Assembly: GCF_030814435.1 (NCBI RefSeq)
Contig: NZ_JAUSUW010000002.1
Coordinates: 62,001-126,000, forward strand
Direction of reading: 5' to 3'
Length of the DNA stretch: 64,000 bases
Source: Peteryoungia aggregata LMG 23059
GTDB lineage: Bacteria > Pseudomonadota > Alphaproteobacteria > Rhizobiales > Rhizobiaceae
This document shows, in pieces, positions 26,423 through 36,103 of the stretch. The translations under genes and the position numbers were made by a program. Each line of letters opens with the position of its first letter. Position 1 is the stretch's first letter. The notes beneath the pieces are model-generated. The model searched no databases. It worked only from the letters and a program-made list of their open reading frames with translations, and was not told the DNA's origin.

Positions 26423-27448
26423 TCAGTTTGCGACAGCGCCGATCTCACGATCCCAGCGCTCGAGCAGAGCCTTGCGCTTTTCCGGATCGCCATAGGTCTT
26501 GAAGTCATAGTCGATGAGCTTGATGTCCTCGAAGCGCGGGGCTTGCTTGGGGATTTCGGCGCTCTTGTTCGATGGAAGCTGGAAGGACTTGGCGTCCTTC
26601 ATCCGGGACTGGACATCAGGCTTCAGCGACCAGTCGTACCAGACCTTGGCATTCTCCATGTTGCGGGCGCCCTTGACGATCGACATGGAGCCAATCTCGT
26701 AACCGGTGCCTTCGCAAGGTGCGATCGACTTGACGGGGAAGCCCTCGGCCGTCTGGGCCACCGCATCATGCATGAAGACGATACCGAGGCCGGTCTCGCC
26801 ACGGGCAGCAGCCTTGACCGGCGCGGAGCCGGATTTGGTGTATTGCGAGATGTTGGCGTTCAGCGCCTTCAGGTATTCGAAGGCCTTGTCTTCACCCATG
26901 ATCTGCACGAGCGAGGCAAGCGCTGTGTAAGCCGTTCCCGACGAATTGGGATTGGCCACCTGGATCTCGCCCTTCAGCTCGGGAGCCAGCAGGTCGGCCC
27001 AGCAGACCGGTTCCTTGTAGCCCTTCTGCTTGAAGATCTCGGTGTTGTAACCCCAGCCAAGCGCGCCGGCATAGACGCCGACGGTCTTGAAGCCCGAGCT
27101 TTCGGCCTGGTTCTTCGCCCAATCCTGCAACTGATCGAACATCGGCGACTTGTATTCTTCCGTCAGCCCCTCGGACGCGGCTTGCAGATGGGGGTCGCCG
27201 GTACCGGCCCACCAGAGGTCGGTCTTCGGGTTACGCGCCTCGGCACGGATCTTGGCATAGGCCTCGCCCGAGGACATGCGCACCATGTTGACCTTGATGT
27301 CATGGGCCTTTTCAAAATCGCCCTGCATCTGTTCGCAGATGACGACGTCGGCCGCGCAAATGAGGTTGAGCTCACCGGCTGCCAGAGCCGAGCCGGCAGA
27401 CAAGCTCGTGCCGGCGAAGAGTAGTGTGGAGAGCAGTGTCAGTCGCAT
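26423..27448 (-). CDS. ABC transporter substrate-binding protein 1 (AfuA-like)
   Basis: This 341-residue periplasmic protein has a Sec signal peptide (MRLTLLSTLLFAGTSLSAGSALA-AG). Family features are NLICAADVVICEQMQGDFEKAHDIKVNMVRMSSGEA, DLWWAGTGDPHLQAA, NPNSSGTAYTALASLVQ, and CEGTGYEIGSMSIVKGARN. The fold is that of Fe3+-binding FbpA-like proteins, but I see no obvious paired tyrosine iron motif, and AfuA of this family is known to bind hexose phosphates. The neighbouring phosphatase fits a phosphorylated ligand. GGAGG precedes the ATG. Confidence 0.83.
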   Translation of the reverse strand: MRLTLLSTLLFAGTSLSAGSALAAGELNLICAADVVICEQMQGDFEKAHDIKVNMVRMSSGEAYAKIRAEARNPKTDLWWAGTGDPHLQAASEGLTEEYKSPMFDQLQDWAKNQAESSGFKTVGVYAGALGWGYNTEIFKQKGYKEPVCWADLLAPELKGEIQVANPNSSGTAYTALASLVQIMGEDKAFEYLKALNANISQYTKSGSAPVKAAARGETGLGIVFMHDAVAQTAEGFPVKSIAPCEGTGYEIGSMSIVKGARNMENAKVWYDWSLKPDVQSRMKDAKSFQLPSNKSAEIPKQAPRFEDIKLIDYDFKTYGDPEKRKALLERWDREIGAVAN

Positions 27449-27556
27449 GGGTATCCTCCTGTTGCTTGCGTCTGATGGAAGTCGAGAAAAATGGACAAGC
27501 CTTCGGCGGCAGCGCCTTGAAAGGCACCGTGTCTGGGATCGTCCGGTCGTGGAAAA

Positions 27557-28579
27557 TCAGTTGGTCGGATTGATCTCGCTATCGAAGCGGCTCAGCAGCC
27601 GACTTCGCTGTTCGGGCGAGCCGAAGGTGGCAAAATCATAGTCCACCATCTTGATCATCGAGATGTCGGGAGCGGCCGGCGGCAGCACGGCCTTGGCATT
27701 GGATGGCACCTGGTTCTGGTCTGCGGCAGCGCCGGTTGCCTGTCCTTCGGGGCTCAGCGCAAAATCGACGAAGTGCCGCGCTTCCTCCAGATGGCGGCTG
27801 CCCTTGACGATGCTGACCGCTCCGATTTCGTAGCCGGTGCCCTCGCAGGGCGCGACGATGACGAGGGGAGCGCCGGCTTCCTTCTGCGTCACGGCGTCAT
27901 GCATGAAGGAGATGCCAATCATGATCTCCCCCCTGCCCGACGCCTTGACCGGCTCGGCACCGGCCTTGGTGTATTCGGTGATATTCCGGTCGAGTTCACG
28001 CATATAGGCAAACGCATCGTCCTCGCCGAGCAACTGCACCAGCGTGACGAGCGTGGTGAAGGCAGTGCCCGAGGAATGCGGGTTTCCGGACAGGATCTGG
28101 CCGCGATAGATCGGCTTGGCGAGATCCTTCCAGCAGTTGGGCGCCGGTAATCCTGCCGCAGAAAGAAGGTCAGCGTTGTAGGCAAACCCGAGCGCACCGG
28201 CATAGAGGCCGACGGATGTGCCGCCGGATAGGGAAAAGAAGTTGCGGGCCCAGGGCAAGAGGTCGGCTTCCTGCTGCGGGCGGTAGGGTTCAAGAAGCCC
28301 CTCATAGGCCGCCTGCAGGTGTGTAACCCCGGTGCCTCCCCACCAGACGTCAACTGAGGGCTGATCTTTCTCGGACCGAACATGATCGAGTATCTCGCCG
28401 GTGCTCATCCGCGTCATGTTGACGTGAAGGCCGGTCTTTGCCTCGTAGGTCTTCTGCATGACGGCGCACCAGACCTCGTCAACGCCACAGAGGATATTCA
28501 GTGTCTCGGCAACCCGAGCACTCGTGGCCGTGGCGACGGTTACAAGCACCACAGCGCCGATGGCGGTCAATGAATTCAC
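27557..28579 (-). CDS. ABC-type substrate-binding protein 2, possible PgtC-like sensor
   Basis: The protein has 340 residues from a GTG at 28579 with GGGAGG upstream. The frame can be extended to 28615 without a ribosome site. The signal peptide runs to about residue 23 (VTVATATSARVA-ET). It is clearly paralogous to the next gene: NILCGVDEVWCAVMQKTYEAKTGLHVNMTRMSTGEI, DVWWGGTGVTHLQAA, CEGTGYEIGAVSIVKGSRH. It lies next to and divergent from a two-component system. In Salmonella the periplasmic PgtC works with PgtB/PgtA in sensing phosphoglycerate, so a sensory role is plausible but inferred. Confidence 0.82.
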   Translation of the reverse strand: MNSLTAIGAVVLVTVATATSARVAETLNILCGVDEVWCAVMQKTYEAKTGLHVNMTRMSTGEILDHVRSEKDQPSVDVWWGGTGVTHLQAAYEGLLEPYRPQQEADLLPWARNFFSLSGGTSVGLYAGALGFAYNADLLSAAGLPAPNCWKDLAKPIYRGQILSGNPHSSGTAFTTLVTLVQLLGEDDAFAYMRELDRNITEYTKAGAEPVKASGRGEIMIGISFMHDAVTQKEAGAPLVIVAPCEGTGYEIGAVSIVKGSRHLEEARHFVDFALSPEGQATGAAADQNQVPSNAKAVLPPAAPDISMIKMVDYDFATFGSPEQRSRLLSRFDSEINPTN

Positions 28580-28706
28580 GTCGTCCTCCCTTGGAACCTC
28601 CCCGTTCCAATGCATGAAGCATGTCCGTATCGATGCGGGCTGGCAACCGGAGAATGGTTACCGATCTTTCACCGCGCCATCGTCACCCGTTGCAGAAATT
28701 TCAAAT

Positions 28707-28720
28707 GTTACAATTGTGAC
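28707..28720. promoter_or_regulatory. imperfect palindrome in the divergent promoter region
   Basis: GTTACAATTGTGAC (28707-28720) matches its own complement at 12 of 14 positions and sits midway between the divergent binding-protein and response-regulator genes. It is a candidate operator for the adjacent OmpR-type regulator. Confidence 0.4.
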
Positions 28721-28792
28721 GCTCGCCGATAACCAGCAAGTCTTTGGCGTTTTCGTCCCACAGGGTTATGATCACCGTGGGAGGACTGCAAC

Positions 28793-29533
28793 GTGTTGAA
28801 CCAGAAGGTGAAAATTCTGATCGTCGAGGACGATCCGGATATGGCGGAGCTTATCTGTGACCTGGTGGAGGCAGAGGGGTGGATACCGGTGACGGCACCA
28901 TCTGCGGAAGCGGCACAGGAGCGCCTGCAGCATGAGACAGTTCAGTTGGTTCTGGTCGACCACAACCTTCCGGGCCTCTCCGGGCGGGCCTTCGCCCAAC
29001 GTTTGAGGGCCCAGACCGATGTCGGCATCGTCATGGTGACGGCAGCAGGCAGCGCGACCGACAGAGTGCTCGGCCTTGAAACTGCGGCAGACGACTATGT
29101 GGTGAAACCGTTCGAGCCGATCGAACTCACCGCACGGATCAAGGCGGTTCTCAGACGCACCCACCCGCAATTGCGCCACGACAGAGAGGGCGACCGCGAC
29201 CACACCTCGGCAGCGCTCAGGCTCGGAGAATGGGCTGTCGATCTCGCTCAGCGCCGAGCCGTTTGCTTTGCCGATCCGACGAAGACGCTGACGGCAGCGG
29301 AATTCGCCTTGCTGGAAATCCTCGCCGAAACCCCGAACACACCCGTCAGCCGCGCCCAGATTCTCGACCGGATGGGGACCGACTCGGATCGTTTCGTCGA
29401 TCGAAACGTCGATGTCCTGGTACTGCGCCTCAGGCGCAAGATCGAGCGCAACCCCGACCTGCCCCGCCATATACAGACGCGACGCGGCAAGGGCTATGTC
29501 CTGCACACTGACGACGCCGGATCATCGCCTTGA
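28793..29533 (+). CDS. OmpR-family response regulator
   Basis: This 246-residue regulator starts at GTG 28793 after GGGAGG. The receiver domain has the acidic pair in VEDD, the phospho-acceptor Asp56 in LVLVDHNLPG, and the Lys in DDYVVKPFEP. The C-terminal winged helix (about 145-240) includes LTAAEFALLEILAE and VDVLVLRLRRKIERNPDLPRHIQTRRGKGYVL. Its stop overlaps the kinase TTG start (TTGA), so the pair is coupled. It probably controls the divergent importer. Confidence 0.92.
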   Translation: MLNQKVKILIVEDDPDMAELICDLVEAEGWIPVTAPSAEAAQERLQHETVQLVLVDHNLPGLSGRAFAQRLRAQTDVGIVMVTAAGSATDRVLGLETAADDYVVKPFEPIELTARIKAVLRRTHPQLRHDREGDRDHTSAALRLGEWAVDLAQRRAVCFADPTKTLTAAEFALLEILAETPNTPVSRAQILDRMGTDSDRFVDRNVDVLVLRLRRKIERNPDLPRHIQTRRGKGYVLHTDDAGSSP

Positions 29534-31674
29534 TCAACCGCGCTTTCCTCTCTTCCATCGCCTTTCGGTTGCCCTTTGCAATCATCTTCATCTGCATTTC
29601 CGTCCTGCTCCTGTCCGCCGTCGCGATTTACGGTCTGCAAAGGGCACGCAACGAAATGTCGGCCTATAGTGTGCAGGCCTTTTCGAGCCTCGCCAAGGCA
29701 TCGCTCGTATCGAGACAGGTCTCCGACCTTGTTTCGAGCGCGCCATTCCTGATGAATGCCACGTCTCCCTATCGCGTTTCGAGCGAAAGCCGCGCCGTGG
29801 TCGCTCAGGTGGAAACGCTGATCGAGACCATGTCTCCGGATCAGCCCGGCACGGCCATGCAAGGTGCCGGAGCGCGCCGGATCATCGAACTCCTCAAGAG
29901 TATCGAGGCCCAGACGCTGGCCCTTGCGGCAAATGCAGATGCCGCCCAGGGACACAAGGCCGAAGCGGCCGTCGCACTCGGCGAGATCGCAACCGCTCGC
30001 GTCATCGAGGATCAGGATCTCAGGCTGCGTCTGAATGGCATCGCACAATCTGCCTCGACGTCGGACAGCCTCTTCCAGCTTGGTGAACTTCAACGACGGT
30101 TCGTGGCCGAGACATCCGCCCGGATGCTGACACCGGGGCCCAATCTGCGGGTCTCGCCTGAACAACTTGAACCCTATCGAAGGATCTTCGAGGCACAGAC
30201 ACGCTACCTCCTGGAAATGTTCACGATCCGCGCATCCATCTCTCGCCTGCACACCGTCTCGCGTGATCTCTCGCACGCGACGGAAACCCAGAGCGCGCTG
30301 GTGGCCAACGCGCTTAACCAGAACCTCGAATCCACATCCAGTGCCTTGCGTCAGTTGCTCGTCATGATCGTGATCGCGTCCTTCGCAGTCGTTATCCTGG
30401 CGATCCTCTCCATCCGCTCGGTCATGCGTGTTTCACACGGGATCGGTGACCTCTCGCGCGGCATGAATGCGCTGGCAAGAGGAGAAGAAAATGTGGGACC
30501 GCCTGTTTATGCGGGGACGGAAACGGAATTGATCCGGTTGCTCGACGCCTTCCGTGCCTTCAAGGAGAGCGTGGATCGCGTGTCCCGTCTGAGACGCACG
30601 GCGGAAGCGGCTGCAAGGACAATCCGTTCAACCTTCCGGACAATGAACGAAGGCATTGCCCTTTTCGATCCGACAGGCCGACCGATCACCATGAACCGCC
30701 GGATCATTGAACTGATGCGGCAGACAGGGTCGTCTCGAAAAATGCCACTGCGCCGCTTTGTTGGGACGGTTGACGAAATTGATCCGCTGCTGATGCCGGC
30801 AGAAAGCGAAAGCGGCTCACTCGTCGAGCGACGCATGCTCCGGCACCGGTTCGTCGACGATCAGGTCGTGGAGATCTCCGCCTCTCGGCAACCGGACGGA
30901 GGCGTGGTCCTGCTTGCCCGTGACGTTACGGCCATGGATCGGCAAGAGGTGGAGGCGGCTCGAGCCCAGCGCCTCGATGTGGTGATGCGGATGACACATC
31001 AGGTCAGCCACGAGGTCGGCAACATGATCGGCATCATCACCGGGAGCCTTGGCCTTCTCGAGCGAGAACCCGGCTTCACCGAACGCCAGAAGCGCCACCT
31101 CGGGCGCATACGAAAGGCAGCGGAACGAGGACGCGCACTCGCATCCAGCATGTTGTCCGTCGGCAGCCAGCAGCAGATACGTCCAGCCTCGATCGATGTT
31201 GCCACAATCCTCCACGGCATGGCCGACGTGCTGGAAATGGCAATCGGTTCGCGTAATCAGCTGGAGCTGGACCTTGCGGCCAACCTGCCAACTCTCAGCC
31301 TCGATCCTGCCCTGCTGGAGCAATCGATCCTGAACCTGTGTCTCAACGCATCGGTGGCCATGCCGGGTGGTGGGGCAATCAGAGTGGAAGCGCGAAGGGA
31401 GATGGAAACCGTGATCATCGCCGTTATCGATGAAGGTGTCGGCATGTCGCCGGAAGTTCTCGACCAGGCGTTGGAGCCCTACTTCACAACGCGCTCCAAA
31501 ACCGGTGGCTCCGGACTTGGGCTGGCGATGGTCTACGGGTTTGTCCGCCAGTCGGGCGGTGATGTCAGGATTAGCTCTCGCCTGGGAGACGGCACACGCG
31601 TGGAGCTGTGCTTTCCTTCCGTCAATGCAGGATTTGACGCTATCGCAGAGGGAACACGCTTGAATCTGAGCTAG
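29530..31674 (+). CDS. membrane sensor histidine kinase
   Basis: This 714-residue kinase has a TM near residues 10-35 and a second TM near 277-298 (LLVMIVIASFAVVILAILSI). A ~240-residue periplasmic helical sensor lies between them, similar in layout to TorS/PgtB-type kinases. A HAMP-like segment, a PAS-like domain (about 365-470), and a dimerisation/phospho-acceptor domain with HQVSHEVGN follow. The ATPase has N box LNLCLNASVAMPGGG, DEGVGMS, and GGSGLGLAMVYGFV. The helical sensor could contact the PgtC-like protein. It starts at TTG, overlapping the regulator stop. Confidence 0.88.
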   Translation: MINRAFLSSIAFRLPFAIIFICISVLLLSAVAIYGLQRARNEMSAYSVQAFSSLAKASLVSRQVSDLVSSAPFLMNATSPYRVSSESRAVVAQVETLIETMSPDQPGTAMQGAGARRIIELLKSIEAQTLALAANADAAQGHKAEAAVALGEIATARVIEDQDLRLRLNGIAQSASTSDSLFQLGELQRRFVAETSARMLTPGPNLRVSPEQLEPYRRIFEAQTRYLLEMFTIRASISRLHTVSRDLSHATETQSALVANALNQNLESTSSALRQLLVMIVIASFAVVILAILSIRSVMRVSHGIGDLSRGMNALARGEENVGPPVYAGTETELIRLLDAFRAFKESVDRVSRLRRTAEAAARTIRSTFRTMNEGIALFDPTGRPITMNRRIIELMRQTGSSRKMPLRRFVGTVDEIDPLLMPAESESGSLVERRMLRHRFVDDQVVEISASRQPDGGVVLLARDVTAMDRQEVEAARAQRLDVVMRMTHQVSHEVGNMIGIITGSLGLLEREPGFTERQKRHLGRIRKAAERGRALASSMLSVGSQQQIRPASIDVATILHGMADVLEMAIGSRNQLELDLAANLPTLSLDPALLEQSILNLCLNASVAMPGGGAIRVEARREMETVIIAVIDEGVGMSPEVLDQALEPYFTTRSKTGGSGLGLAMVYGFVRQSGGDVRISSRLGDGTRVELCFPSVNAGFDAIAEGTRLNLS

Positions 31675-32215
31675 CCGTTGGAGGCCTGTGGCCCTCGCCA
31701 CCCAGCACAGCACGACCATAAACTTGACCGCGTTTCCAAGCCACGAAAAGGGTTCGCGTTTCCGGGGCATGCTCATCTTTGCGCATTTTCACTCTATAGC
31801 CAGCGACCATCTCCCTCGCGGAAACGCGACATCATCTTGGAAAGATGAGCTACCACGGCGCAAGTCGTTCAAGCGGCTTGGCCTGTCTAGCGCAAGCGAG
31901 GATCGACCAGACACATGGACTGGCGACCGGCGGCAAGGGCCGCCTTGGGGACGGTCGTAAACTCTCCTTCAAAGTCCCGCATGGCCAGGCAGCAAACCTG
32001 CTGAGCAGGGGCCAAACCCGAAAGCCACGCTCCAAACCGGGATTGCCGTAAACCTGTTTTAAATCTCGCTGATATATATCCCGATGGCTGACATTGGTCG
32101 TGCCGCACAGCCATTGCACGCCATGCTGGCACATGAAGAAACGGGACAAATCTATGCGTTTGCCTCCACCAGAGCACCGACCATACGGATCAGGCGAAGA
32201 CAAAAAACTCTCTCC
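31675..32215. other. gene-free stretch upstream of the GGDEF-EAL gene
   Basis: No convincing gene or repeat is seen. It holds the promoter of the GGDEF-EAL gene. An in-frame extension of that gene reaches 32084, but its sequence (GRAAQPLHAMLAHEETGQ) does not look like part of the family. Confidence 0.5.
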
Positions 32216-34132
32216 ATGAAAATCGCCAAGCTGCTCAATCAATTCAGGATATCAAACGACCCGGCACGACAGCAGGCGATGGTGGATGCCTATATCCCGA
32301 TCCTGCGGCCTATCCTGATCCCCGCCTGCGGCTACTACCTCTTCGTCACCTGGGAGCACTGGCAGACGCAGAGCGGCCTGATGCTGGCCGTATTCTCCTT
32401 CATCAGCACGACGACAGCTCTCAGTTTCTATCTGTTTCACAAGCTTCTGACGAACAACCAGACCATGTCGCTGGCCAGGCTCGAATTTCATAATCTGGCC
32501 ATGCAACTTTTCATGTACCTCAACCTCCTGAGTTACCTTCTCGTCTACAATGTCGAGACGCGTTACATATACTTCGTGTTGCTGGCCTTCATTTTCGCGA
32601 TCACCGGCGCCACAACGCGCACGGTCATGATCAGCGTTCCGCTAACATTGGCGACGCTTTACTGGTTTTCCACCTCTCTTCCTGCCGATCTCTACGCGGA
32701 GTATGTCTCCATTGTCGTTGCGACAGCTTTCGCGTCGGTCAGTATGACGGGGCTGCTCAGGCATGCGATCATTCGACAGATCGACGCGCGATTGCTTGCC
32801 GATGAACTAACAGCAAAGGCGCGGGCCCTTGCCGACGCCGACATGCTGACCGGGATCCCCAACAGGCGCGCCATCTTCGAGAAGATCGACACTCTGATCG
32901 AGCAAGGCACGCCGTTCTGGCTGGGAATATTCGATCTCGATGGCTTCAAGGGCATCAATGATGTGTACGGTCATTCGATGGGCGACCGCCTGTTGCGCGC
33001 CTCCGTCGCGCGGGCCATGGACCTGCATCTCGAGGGGGCCATGATTGGCCGGATCGGTGGTGACGAGTTTGCCGTCGTTTTGACCGGAGACGTCTCCGAA
33101 CCTCGGGTAAGGGAGCTTGCCGGCAGTTGGATCAAGGCGATCACCGCCCCCTATATGATTGAAAACCAGGAACTCTCGGTGGGCGCTTCGGCGGGCATCT
33201 CGCATTTTCCGAGCATGGGAACCGACAGCACCCAGCTCTATGAGCAGGCCGACTTCGCCCTCTATAAGGCAAAGGCCCGGTTCCGCGGACAATGCATCCT
33301 TTTCGAAACCACCGACAGCAAGGAAATGGAAAACGCGACCGCCATCGAGCGGGAGTTGCGCGAAGGCAACCTCGAACAGGAACTCTTCCTTCTTTTTCAG
33401 CCGCAGTATTCGCCGGGCGAGGCGCGCGTCGTTAGCTTCGAAGCACTGGCCCGCTGGCAAAACCCAAGGCTCGGGCTTGTCAGCCCCGACGCTTTCATTC
33501 GCGTCGCCGAACGCTCCGGCTTCATCCAGAAAGTCACCGCCATTCTGTTTCGCAAAGGGTTGGCGGAACTCAAGAAATGGCCCGACGATATCAGTCTGTC
33601 CTTCAACCTTTCAGCACGAGACATTTCAGACCAGACCTTTGTACTCTCGCTGCTCGGCCAGATCATGGAGGAGCAAGTTTCGCCGAGCCGTTTGGAATTC
33701 GAGATTACCGAGACAGCGGTGATGTCTGACCTGACAACATCCAGCACCGTTCTTGACAGATTGAGAAGCCGCGGCTGCAGGGTCGCACTGGATGATTTTG
33801 GTTCTGGCTATTCGAGTTTCGAGTATCTCGACCAGCTGCCGCTCGACAAGGTCAAGATCGACAGGAGTTTCATCCGCAAGGTTCCCCACAGCATCACATC
33901 GCGTGAAATCGTGGCTGCCATCATCGCCCTATGCTCCAAGCTCAACTTGCGGTGCGTGCTCGAAGGCGTCGAGACCCAAGAGGAGATGGCTGTTCTAGCG
34001 CCTCTCCAGCCGGATCTGATCCAGGGATACCTGTTTGGCCGCCCCATGAGCGGCAAGGATGCCGGCCAACTCATCGCGGATCAGCAGCAGGCCAGTACCG
34101 ATCCAACGGAATTGAAGGCCCAGTCCGCCTAG
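32216..34132 (+). CDS. membrane GGDEF-EAL cyclic-di-GMP enzyme
   Basis: The protein has 638 residues from the ATG at 32216 (alternatives at 32084 and 32123). The N-terminal third has about six hydrophobic segments (ILIPACGYYLFVTW; YIYFVLLAFIFAITG), a membrane sensor. The GGDEF domain has an intact active site (GRIGGDEFAVVL) and the preceding DADMLTGIPNRRA and FDLDGFKGIND. The EAL domain keeps FEALARWQ, FNLSARD, EITETAVM, LDDFGSGYSSFEYL and KIDRSF. Both activities therefore look catalytically competent. It controls cyclic-di-GMP, with no local target evident. Confidence 0.92.
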   Translation: MKIAKLLNQFRISNDPARQQAMVDAYIPILRPILIPACGYYLFVTWEHWQTQSGLMLAVFSFISTTTALSFYLFHKLLTNNQTMSLARLEFHNLAMQLFMYLNLLSYLLVYNVETRYIYFVLLAFIFAITGATTRTVMISVPLTLATLYWFSTSLPADLYAEYVSIVVATAFASVSMTGLLRHAIIRQIDARLLADELTAKARALADADMLTGIPNRRAIFEKIDTLIEQGTPFWLGIFDLDGFKGINDVYGHSMGDRLLRASVARAMDLHLEGAMIGRIGGDEFAVVLTGDVSEPRVRELAGSWIKAITAPYMIENQELSVGASAGISHFPSMGTDSTQLYEQADFALYKAKARFRGQCILFETTDSKEMENATAIERELREGNLEQELFLLFQPQYSPGEARVVSFEALARWQNPRLGLVSPDAFIRVAERSGFIQKVTAILFRKGLAELKKWPDDISLSFNLSARDISDQTFVLSLLGQIMEEQVSPSRLEFEITETAVMSDLTTSSTVLDRLRSRGCRVALDDFGSGYSSFEYLDQLPLDKVKIDRSFIRKVPHSITSREIVAAIIALCSKLNLRCVLEGVETQEEMAVLAPLQPDLIQGYLFGRPMSGKDAGQLIADQQQASTDPTELKAQSA

Positions 34133-34217
34133 AGGATGACGGTCTGACGTCGTCACCGAACTTGGCATTGTGCTCATCCTGCCTCAGCGTTGGAGACGAA
34201 GTGCTGTGTGATTTTGC

Positions 34218-36053
34218 TCAGGCTGCGCCCTGTCCGTAACGCATCGCGGGATGCTCATCGGTGACGAGCCGGAACTGATCGATGAGGCCACGAAGCCTGT
34301 CGGCCTCATCAACGAGTTCCTTCGTGGCGCCGCTGCTCGCCTCAACCATCATGGTGTTCTTCTGGGTCGCCTCATCGATCTGGACAATCGCCGTATTGAC
34401 CTCGCGTAGACTGCTGGATTGCTCCAGTGCGGTCCGGGCCAGGGCGTCGAGTTCCTGGTTGATGAGAAGCACCTGGGCGCTGATGGCTTGAAGTGACTGT
34501 CCTGCGACACCGACGTGCCGCACCCCGAGCCTGATCTCACCGACCGACGTCTCGATCAGTTGCTTGATGTCGCTGGCGGCCAGGCTCGATCGCTGCGCAA
34601 GCTCGCGGATCTCATGGGCGACAACGGCAAAACCCTTGCCACTGTCGCCCGCCCTGGCAGCTTCAACGCCGGCGTTCAAGGCCAAGAGGTTCGTCTGGTA
34701 GGCGATGTCATCGATGACGCCGACAATGTTGGCAATCTCGTTGGATGATTTCTCGATCTGCCCGATAGAGTGCATCGCAATGCGCACGACTTCGTTCGAC
34801 TGTTGAGCCGCCGCGCTGGAGTGGGTGGCAAAGCGCCTCGCTTCCTCGGTTCTGGCGGCAGATTGCTGCACATTGGCGGTCAGGTCCCGCAGAGAGGACG
34901 CACTTTCTTCCAGCGAGGCAGCCTGTCTTTCAGAGCGCGACGACAGTTCGGCGGCCCCCGCACCGAGTTCCCGGACGCGTCTCTCGATGAGGTCAACCGC
35001 CGCCGTAATCTGCCCCACCGTCGAGCGAAGATTGTCGATCGTCGCGTTGAAATCCTGACGAACCGGTTCGAAGGTCTCGGCAAAGGCCGTGTCGATCGTG
35101 AAGGTCAGGTCGCCGGCAGCGAGGTGTCTCAGACCTTCGGCGAGGCCACGCGTCGCGTCCTGCATCTGCTGCGTGACGATCGCCTCGCGACGGCGCGCAC
35201 CCTCCTGTTCGGCCGCGGTCCGGGTCCGGCTTTCTGCCGCCTGCGCTTCAAGTTCGGAAGCCTTGATCCCGGTTTCCTTGAAGACCTGCACGGCCCGCGC
35301 CATGTGCCCCAGCTCGTCGCCCCGGTCGAGGCCTGAAACCATGATGCCCAAATCGCCGTGTACGAGGCGGTCCATATCAGCACACAGCTTCCCCACCGGT
35401 CGAACAACCCAGATCCGGACGAGAAACAGGCTTCCCACAAGCGCGCCGATCAGGCTCAAAACGGCGAATACGAGTGTCTGCAAGGCAACCTTGCCGGCAT
35501 TCTGTTCGAGCACCTGGCCGGTCCTCTCGACCGTATCGGCAACCTCGGCGGTGAGCGCCGAAAGGCGAGGCCCGAGCGCGTTGATCCTTGGCTGGCACTC
35601 CTTGAGGAACAAGGCCTGGCTGCCCGCCGCATTCGCCTCGCTGTTCGACGTCAGTGCAATTTCGACAACGTGATTGCACGCCGCGTCCAGGGTCGACTGC
35701 ACATCGCCCTTGATCGCCGCCAGGTCTGCCTGGCGTTCCGGCAAGAGCTGTCCGGCCTGCTCGATCGCCGCACCAAACGCAGCCTGGGCCTTGGCGAGTT
35801 CATCGCTGGCCAGCGTATTCATGTCGCTGGTTCGCGACATCATGATATCTGCGGTCGCTGAGCGGATCTCCTGAAGTGCGTGATTGGCCTTCGCGAGCTG
35901 AAGCGCGCCCCCGGCATCAGACTTCAGCATCGTGTTGTAGGTTCTCGCCAGAGAGTGAAGGTGGGCCGCCGTGTAGCCAATCTGGATCAGTGTGCACACA
36001 CCGAACATCCCCATCATCAGCAGGAACTTACGGGAGATAGAGACATTCCGCAT
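34218..36053 (-). CDS. methyl-accepting chemotaxis protein
   Basis: This 611-residue transmembrane chemoreceptor has TM1 at about residues 9-30. A ~160-residue periplasmic four-helix-type domain (LAKANHALQEIRSATADIMM ... FLKECQPRI) follows, with TM2 near 188-212, then a HAMP pair (GELGHMARAVQVFKETG). The signalling hairpin tip is intact (DDIAYQTNLLALNAGVEAARAGDSGKGFAVVAHEIRELAQRSS). No C-terminal CheR-binding pentapeptide is seen. The ligand is unknown. It stands alone, convergent with the GGDEF-EAL gene. GGAG precedes the ATG. Confidence 0.93.
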   Translation of the reverse strand: MRNVSISRKFLLMMGMFGVCTLIQIGYTAAHLHSLARTYNTMLKSDAGGALQLAKANHALQEIRSATADIMMSRTSDMNTLASDELAKAQAAFGAAIEQAGQLLPERQADLAAIKGDVQSTLDAACNHVVEIALTSNSEANAAGSQALFLKECQPRINALGPRLSALTAEVADTVERTGQVLEQNAGKVALQTLVFAVLSLIGALVGSLFLVRIWVVRPVGKLCADMDRLVHGDLGIMVSGLDRGDELGHMARAVQVFKETGIKASELEAQAAESRTRTAAEQEGARRREAIVTQQMQDATRGLAEGLRHLAAGDLTFTIDTAFAETFEPVRQDFNATIDNLRSTVGQITAAVDLIERRVRELGAGAAELSSRSERQAASLEESASSLRDLTANVQQSAARTEEARRFATHSSAAAQQSNEVVRIAMHSIGQIEKSSNEIANIVGVIDDIAYQTNLLALNAGVEAARAGDSGKGFAVVAHEIRELAQRSSLAASDIKQLIETSVGEIRLGVRHVGVAGQSLQAISAQVLLINQELDALARTALEQSSSLREVNTAIVQIDEATQKNTMMVEASSGATKELVDEADRLRGLIDQFRLVTDEHPAMRYGQGAA

Positions 36054-36103
36054 CGCATTTTCTCCGTATGGGCGCCGGATCGGCCAACCCAGTTTGATCC
36101 ATG

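Noticed and set aside
26423..28579. Ferric-iron binding proteins (FbpA) as the specific call
   Set aside because: The fold group includes FbpA, but I see no clear paired tyrosine iron motif, and the neighbouring phosphatase suggests a phosphorylated ligand. I kept a broader call.
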